DNA of 19,752 bases from positions 1 to 19,752 of the forward strand of contig CAZFTD010000052.1 in assembly GCA_964521525.1 (NCBI GenBank), written 5' to 3'. Below are positions 15,932 through 19,752 of this stretch, one piece after another. A model generated the notes under the pieces. The model searched no databases and was not told where the DNA came from. It was given only the letters and a program-made list of their open reading frames with translations. Source of the DNA: CALEUX01 sp964521525 (lineage in GTDB: Bacteria > Bacteroidota > Bacteroidia > Bacteroidales > Marinilabiliaceae). A program made the translations under genes and the position numbers. Every line of letters starts with the position of its first letter. The first letter of the stretch is position 1.

Positions 15932-16852
15932 ATGAAAAGAATCGTTAATGGCTTTGTTTATTTAATTACAATTGCACTTATTTCCAGCTTGGTATATTCT
16001 TGCACCTGCCAAAGTCAGAAAAAGGGAAAAAGTGAAGAATCTGCCATTATAGGGTCTGTTGATGAGCAATTATTGGAAGATTTTAATAAATCGAAATTGA
16101 TTTTTTACTCTTTACCTTCACCGCTCGAAACTGCCATGTTAATTAAAAGGGCAGGGGCAACATATGATCCTGATCTGTTGAATGATCTGGAAAATCTTTC
16201 AAAGTACAATACCAATTTAAAAATGGCTCTTAATCTTGGGGTTTACAGCGCCGATATGAGCTATACCAGTTTGTTCGATCAAACGCAGAATACCTTGAAA
16301 TATATGGGTGCATCGCGCAAGTTGGCCGAACAGTTAGGTATTTTAGGAGCCATTGATGAAACCACCATTCGTCGTTTGGAAGAAAACATGAACAACCGCG
16401 AAGTGGTGATGGATATTATCTCCGAAACATTTATGAATTCCAATGCCTATCTCACTGAAAACGATAGGCCCACCATTGCCGTGATGGTTTTGGTTGGCGG
16501 TTGGGTAGAAGGGTTATATATTGCAACCCAGCTTACTAATGGTTCATTAGATAAAAATCCACGCTTAATCGATCGAATTGTTTATCAGAAACTATCATTG
16601 CAAACCGTTTTAAGTTTGCTCGATAATCACCAGAATAATTCTGATATTCGATATTTGACCGGAAAAATGGAAGAATTAAAAGCCATTTTCGATGAAATAC
16701 GAATTGTTACAACGTCCAAAGTGGAAGCTGAAACCATTCCTGAAAAGCAGATGACTATTATTCGGTCCGAAGCTGAAACGTTTATGTCGAATGAAGTTTT
16801 TGAGCGTTTGATTAAAAAAGTGGTTGAGATTAGAAATGAGTTTATCTCCTAG
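15932..16852 (+). CDS. Lipoprotein of unknown function
   Basis: A 306-residue lipoprotein. The signal sequence MKRIVNGFVYLITIALISSLVYSC ends at Cys24, with VYSC as an imperfect lipobox. The mature part is almost wholly helical and charged, with repeated motifs of the type NLENLSKYNTNLKMALNLGVY and an apparent helical bundle (LRYL-like and LLDNHQNNSDIRYL segments); no catalytic motif was recognised. Because it lies upstream of a signal-peptide protein by 29 bases it probably is cotranscribed with it. The frame is open from an ATG at 15839, which would add 31 residues before the signal peptide; the inner ATG is preferred because the hydrophobic core then starts at residue 8. Outer or inner membrane anchoring cannot be told. 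Confidence 0.75.
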   Translation: MKRIVNGFVYLITIALISSLVYSCTCQSQKKGKSEESAIIGSVDEQLLEDFNKSKLIFYSLPSPLETAMLIKRAGATYDPDLLNDLENLSKYNTNLKMALNLGVYSADMSYTSLFDQTQNTLKYMGASRKLAEQLGILGAIDETTIRRLEENMNNREVVMDIISETFMNSNAYLTENDRPTIAVMVLVGGWVEGLYIATQLTNGSLDKNPRLIDRIVYQKLSLQTVLSLLDNHQNNSDIRYLTGKMEELKAIFDEIRIVTTSKVEAETIPEKQMTIIRSEAETFMSNEVFERLIKKVVEIRNEFIS

Positions 16853-16881
16853 TTGTTAAATATTTCAGTTGAGTTTATCCG

Positions 16882-17337
16882 ATGAGGTGGTTAGTTGTAA
16901 TCTTTTTTTTTCTTTTCATAACTTTCTTTGTTCCGGCAAACGATACCAAGGCTCAATGCATCAGTTTTGCCCGAAATATTGCCAAACCACAATTGGCTCC
17001 TTTCATTCATGATGGTAACTACAATGCTACTTACATGGAAGAAGGCGAATCTGCCGAACTGTATAAAACTTTTTTTGAAGGAGAAGAATATCGATTGGTG
17101 GTAGCCACAGTAGAAAGTTTACCGAAACTCCGAATTAGAATCCTCGACGACCAACGAAACGTGATTTTTGATAATGCTGATCATCAGTTTGCTCAGGTTT
17201 GGGATTTTGAAGCTAAATCCACCGGAACAATGATAGTTCACATTAAAGTGCCTGATACCAAACAGAAGTCAACTGTGTTAGGAGGTTGTGTGGCCATTCT
17301 GTTTGGAGTAAAAGCAAATAATACAAAGAAAAAATAG
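16882..17337 (+). CDS. Small secreted protein, paralog of the gene at 2956
   Basis: Function unknown. The 151-residue product has an N-terminal signal peptide (MRWLVVIFFFLFITFFVPAN) ending near TKAQ, directly before a Cys. The mature part shares a conserved core with the protein at 2956-3384: APF near the start, FFEGEEYRLVV, LDDQRNVIFDNA, VWDFEAKSTGTM, and a C-terminal GGCVAILFGVKA that corresponds to SGMALLLVGFRY. The strand pattern suggests a small beta-sandwich, inferred by eye. It is the second gene of a pair with the helical lipoprotein and is followed by a bidirectional terminator. The two copies sit on opposite strands. Confidence 0.8.
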   Translation: MRWLVVIFFFLFITFFVPANDTKAQCISFARNIAKPQLAPFIHDGNYNATYMEEGESAELYKTFFEGEEYRLVVATVESLPKLRIRILDDQRNVIFDNADHQFAQVWDFEAKSTGTMIVHIKVPDTKQKSTVLGGCVAILFGVKANNTKKK

Positions 17338-17558
17338 TTGCTAAACATTATCTCATAAGTAATTTAAAGCCTCGAAGAATTGAATATATAAAACTTCTCG
17401 TGAGGAGTGCGAATAAAAAGAGGGTGTCTCGAACTTTTGAGACACCCTCTTTTTTTGCTATTGAATACTTCATCAGGATTTAATATACCTTTAAAATCAT
17501 ATCACTTTTTTTCTTTTGCTAATATGTGGACATTTAAAATCACAATGGTTAGCAAAAG
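17338..17558. other. Intergenic between the small secreted gene and the xylanase gene
   Basis: Contains the bidirectional terminator at 17415-17456 and otherwise AT-rich DNA with no gene. Both flanking genes end here. Confidence 0.6.
17415..17456. terminator. Bidirectional terminator between the small secreted gene and the xylanase
   Basis: Perfect 16-bp arms, AAAAAGAGGGTGTCTC at 17415-17430 and its complement at 17439-17454, enclose an 8-nt loop. Ts continue to 17456 on the plus strand and the A run gives Ts on the minus strand. It lies between convergent genes and should stop both. Confidence 0.93.
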
Positions 17559-19676
17559 TTATTCCTTCACAATGGTATGAACCTCAAAAGTATCTCCATA
17601 AGATATGCGAATGAAATATACGCCTTTAGCCAGATTATAAGTTGAAATTGATGCGCCATCAGCCACAACACCTCGCATAACCGGTTGTCCAACTGAGTTA
17701 AATATCTCATAATTCACTTCTGTGGAACGCCCATTGCCAACAACATACAATTGATCTTTAACCGGGTTTGGAAAAACCTGCATAATACGCTTTTGCACAG
17801 GTTTCTGAACTGAAGAACTTACCATTTCACGAAAAACCACACGGTCAATATAAACACATGTTGAATTTGTTCCAGTATAGAATTTCAATTTGGCTGTTGC
17901 ATCGGAGATGGTTGGGCTAAACTCAAAAGAAAAGGATTGTGGGTTGGTTGTTAAATCAGCATTTTTCTGAAAATGAGTGGTCCATGCTCCGCCTTCCTGC
18001 TGAACAGCAACCGCCATGGAACGAGGCGCATCGGCTTTTGCCATGAACGAAATCTCGTATTTTTTATCTGCCACAAAAGGCGCATTTTGCCTAACCTGCA
18101 CATGCCAGTTGGCTGTGCCGGTGCTGGTGGCACATATTTTCAGAGCATATGAACCCGACATGTCAGAGTTTGCAATTGCCGTAATTGTACCATTGGCGCC
18201 ACTATGGTTCTGTATATCCCAGCCTATTGTTCCCATTTCAAAATCACCATTAATTAAAAGGTTGGCGGTTTCATTCGGATCGGGTTCTACTCCTCCAAAA
18301 GGATATCCAACATTAGGACGCTGTGCCATATAATTTTCAAGCCAGAGCAGTGCGCTTCGCTTGGTTCCGTTGCTGTTGATTAAACCTGTCCCCGTCATCC
18401 ATGTTTGTCCTTCAACATATCCCCATAATGATATTCCGGCTACTGCAGGATGTTCCCAATAAACAGGAAAAATATTCTGATAGGCTCGCAGTTGATTGGC
18501 TTCAGAAGCAGGAGAACCGGTCAGGTCTAACTCTGTTACATAAACGGGAACACCACTTGAAGCCATCAGGTCGATGCGTTGTTTTAATAAAGTAGTATTG
18601 CTCCACATACCGTCAACGTTGAAAGTATGGGCTTGAGTTCCAAACCCGTCGATAAGGCCACGATCACGAAGAACCTTCACAACAGCAAGCATTTCATTAA
18701 TGCCGGCCTGATTATTTTCCAGTTCAAAATCGTTCATAACTAATTTAGAATTAGGAAAATAATAGCGTGCCTTTTCAAACAGCCAGATAACCCAATCGTA
18801 ACCGGTTACACCGGGGCCCCCTAACCCTGCTCTGAAATATGGTGTACCCGGCGCATGTTCTTGTCCATTCCAGGTGTTGAGATATAGGTTTTCATTAAGC
18901 ACATCAATCTGATCCATATAAGGATACCGCTTCGACATTTCAAACATATATTCTTCAATCTCGGCTTGAAATTCTGCGGGTGTTAGGCTTTCGAGCCATT
19001 TTGGGTACTGGCTGCCCCAGGCAATGGCATGATACCTGAACATAAGATGGTTGGTTCTGGCAAAACTATAGATGTTATCACCCGTGGTCCATCTCATATC
19101 GTTTCTATTATTTTCAATGCTTCCCCATTTGTGTGCATTTTCAGCCGTAACACCATTCCAATATTGCAAAAAGTCGGAACGCACCGTGCTGCCTGCCAGA
19201 ATATTTCCAAGATATTTTCCTTTACCGGCACTCATGCCTTTTCGTATTACGGGCTGGGAACCAACATGTAACAGAACACCGGCAGATGTAAATTCAGCTC
19301 CCAAATTGTCGGTGGCACGGGCTGTTAACCTGTATTCTCCTGCCTGTACATTTTCCAGCACAAAAGAATAAGTATGATTGACATGTGTTGATGTTTCGTG
19401 CACTTTTACATTGTCAACAAAAAATTCTACTTTGGCAACAGTTCCTTCAGTAAACGTTCCCCCTTTATCGGTAGAATAAACCCTGAAAACAACATCACTG
19501 CCAGCCTGATAATAAGCATTACTGTGTGGGTAGGTTATGACCGCTGATGGCGGTGTGTTATTATTCCATGTTCCGGCAGATAATGGTTTATTGGCATAAA
19601 TGTCGTAACAGAACAAACCAGACTGCCAGAAAAACCATAAAAACAGATAAAATGAAGCGGAGTAAATGTTTTTCAT
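17559..19676 (-). CDS. Secreted multidomain GH10 endo-1,4-beta-xylanase with T9SS sorting domain
   Basis: A 705-residue xylan-degrading enzyme. An N-terminal signal peptide (about 1-28) is followed by an Ig-like domain (about 42-140, with SAVITYPHSNAYYQAGSDV), a GH10 barrel (about 145-455), a CBM4/9-type sandwich (about 470-620, LLINGDFEMGTIGWDI) and a C-terminal T9SS sorting domain (about 630-705, VFPNPVKDQLYV and GVYFIRIS). GH10 residues are intact: VTAENAHKW (176-184), acid/base Glu262 in DVLNENLY, His350 in GTQAH, nucleophile Glu382 in VYVTELDLTG, and Trp418 in GISLWGY. The substrate loop reads RYHAIAWGSQ, where classical enzymes have a second His in place of the Gly, a change common in Bacteroidota GH10. 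It should be exported through T9SS and either released or bound to the surface. No SusCD genes are visible, so it is not in a recognisable xylan locus here. Confidence 0.95.
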   Translation of the reverse strand: MKNIYSASFYLFLWFFWQSGLFCYDIYANKPLSAGTWNNNTPPSAVITYPHSNAYYQAGSDVVFRVYSTDKGGTFTEGTVAKVEFFVDNVKVHETSTHVNHTYSFVLENVQAGEYRLTARATDNLGAEFTSAGVLLHVGSQPVIRKGMSAGKGKYLGNILAGSTVRSDFLQYWNGVTAENAHKWGSIENNRNDMRWTTGDNIYSFARTNHLMFRYHAIAWGSQYPKWLESLTPAEFQAEIEEYMFEMSKRYPYMDQIDVLNENLYLNTWNGQEHAPGTPYFRAGLGGPGVTGYDWVIWLFEKARYYFPNSKLVMNDFELENNQAGINEMLAVVKVLRDRGLIDGFGTQAHTFNVDGMWSNTTLLKQRIDLMASSGVPVYVTELDLTGSPASEANQLRAYQNIFPVYWEHPAVAGISLWGYVEGQTWMTGTGLINSNGTKRSALLWLENYMAQRPNVGYPFGGVEPDPNETANLLINGDFEMGTIGWDIQNHSGANGTITAIANSDMSGSYALKICATSTGTANWHVQVRQNAPFVADKKYEISFMAKADAPRSMAVAVQQEGGAWTTHFQKNADLTTNPQSFSFEFSPTISDATAKLKFYTGTNSTCVYIDRVVFREMVSSSVQKPVQKRIMQVFPNPVKDQLYVVGNGRSTEVNYEIFNSVGQPVMRGVVADGASISTYNLAKGVYFIRISYGDTFEVHTIVKE

Positions 19677-19752
19677 AACAGTTTTAATTATTGATTGATT
19701 GAATGTTATAATTTATTAGAAACAATCATTGTACAACCGACAACAATTTATT
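19677..19752 (-). other. Partial upstream region of the xylanase gene
   Basis: Holds three tandem ATTG units (19690-19701), too few to be a repeat array, and no exact -7 box. The promoter may lie beyond the window. Confidence 0.4.

Noticed and set aside
19690..19701. ATTG tandem repeat
   Set aside because: Only three units; too short to support phase variation or an array.

Overview
The window looks like chromosomal DNA of a Bacteroidota bacterium, probably class Bacteroidia. The evidence is AT-rich intergenic DNA, a type IX secretion (T9SS) sorting domain on a xylanase, promoter -7 boxes of the Bacteroidota form TAnnTTTG in place of a sigma70 -10 box, no Shine-Dalgarno sequences, and a Bacteroidales-type short SerA. 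One run of 10 Ns inside clpB marks an assembly gap. No insertion sequence, phage gene, CRISPR array, tRNA or rRNA was seen.

Layout. 1-2909 (-): a large ABCG-like ABC transporter with a TerB-like N-terminus, running off the left edge; just upstream of it is a small secreted protein (2956-3384). 3615-4739 (-): a PepSY-associated membrane protein and a Cys/His-rich lipoprotein, separated by a terminator. 4924-7515 (+): clpB. A perfect 20-bp bidirectional terminator separates it from a convergent Hpt-STAS gene pair (7639-8429, -). 8430-8943: a 514-base gap containing a nested inverted-repeat structure of about 180 nt, a candidate structured RNA, followed by gcvT (8944-10029). 10373-13774 (+): serC, serA and a DUF1015 gene. 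13895-15618 (+): a YggS-type PLP protein and a dihydroorotate-dehydrogenase-like flavoprotein. 15932-17337 (+): a lipoprotein and a second copy of the small secreted protein family seen at 2956. 17559-19676 (-): a secreted GH10 xylanase.

How the genes fit together. serC and serA give two steps of serine synthesis from 3-phosphoglycerate. gcvT links glycine to one-carbon folate, and YggS is a PLP homeostasis protein that would support PLP enzymes such as SerC, so the middle of the window is a serine/glycine/PLP neighbourhood. DUF1015 follows serA by 23 bases and probably shares its transcript. The Hpt-STAS pair looks like signalling output parts without a neighbouring kinase. The two small secreted paralogs lie about 13 kb apart, one beside a transporter and one beside a lipoprotein.

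The points most worth a second look are the structured RNA candidate upstream of gcvT, the paralogous secreted family, the SerA with Lys in place of the catalytic His, the DHOD-like protein without the catalytic Cys, and the TerB-ABC fusion. I did not find a clearly new multi-gene system.
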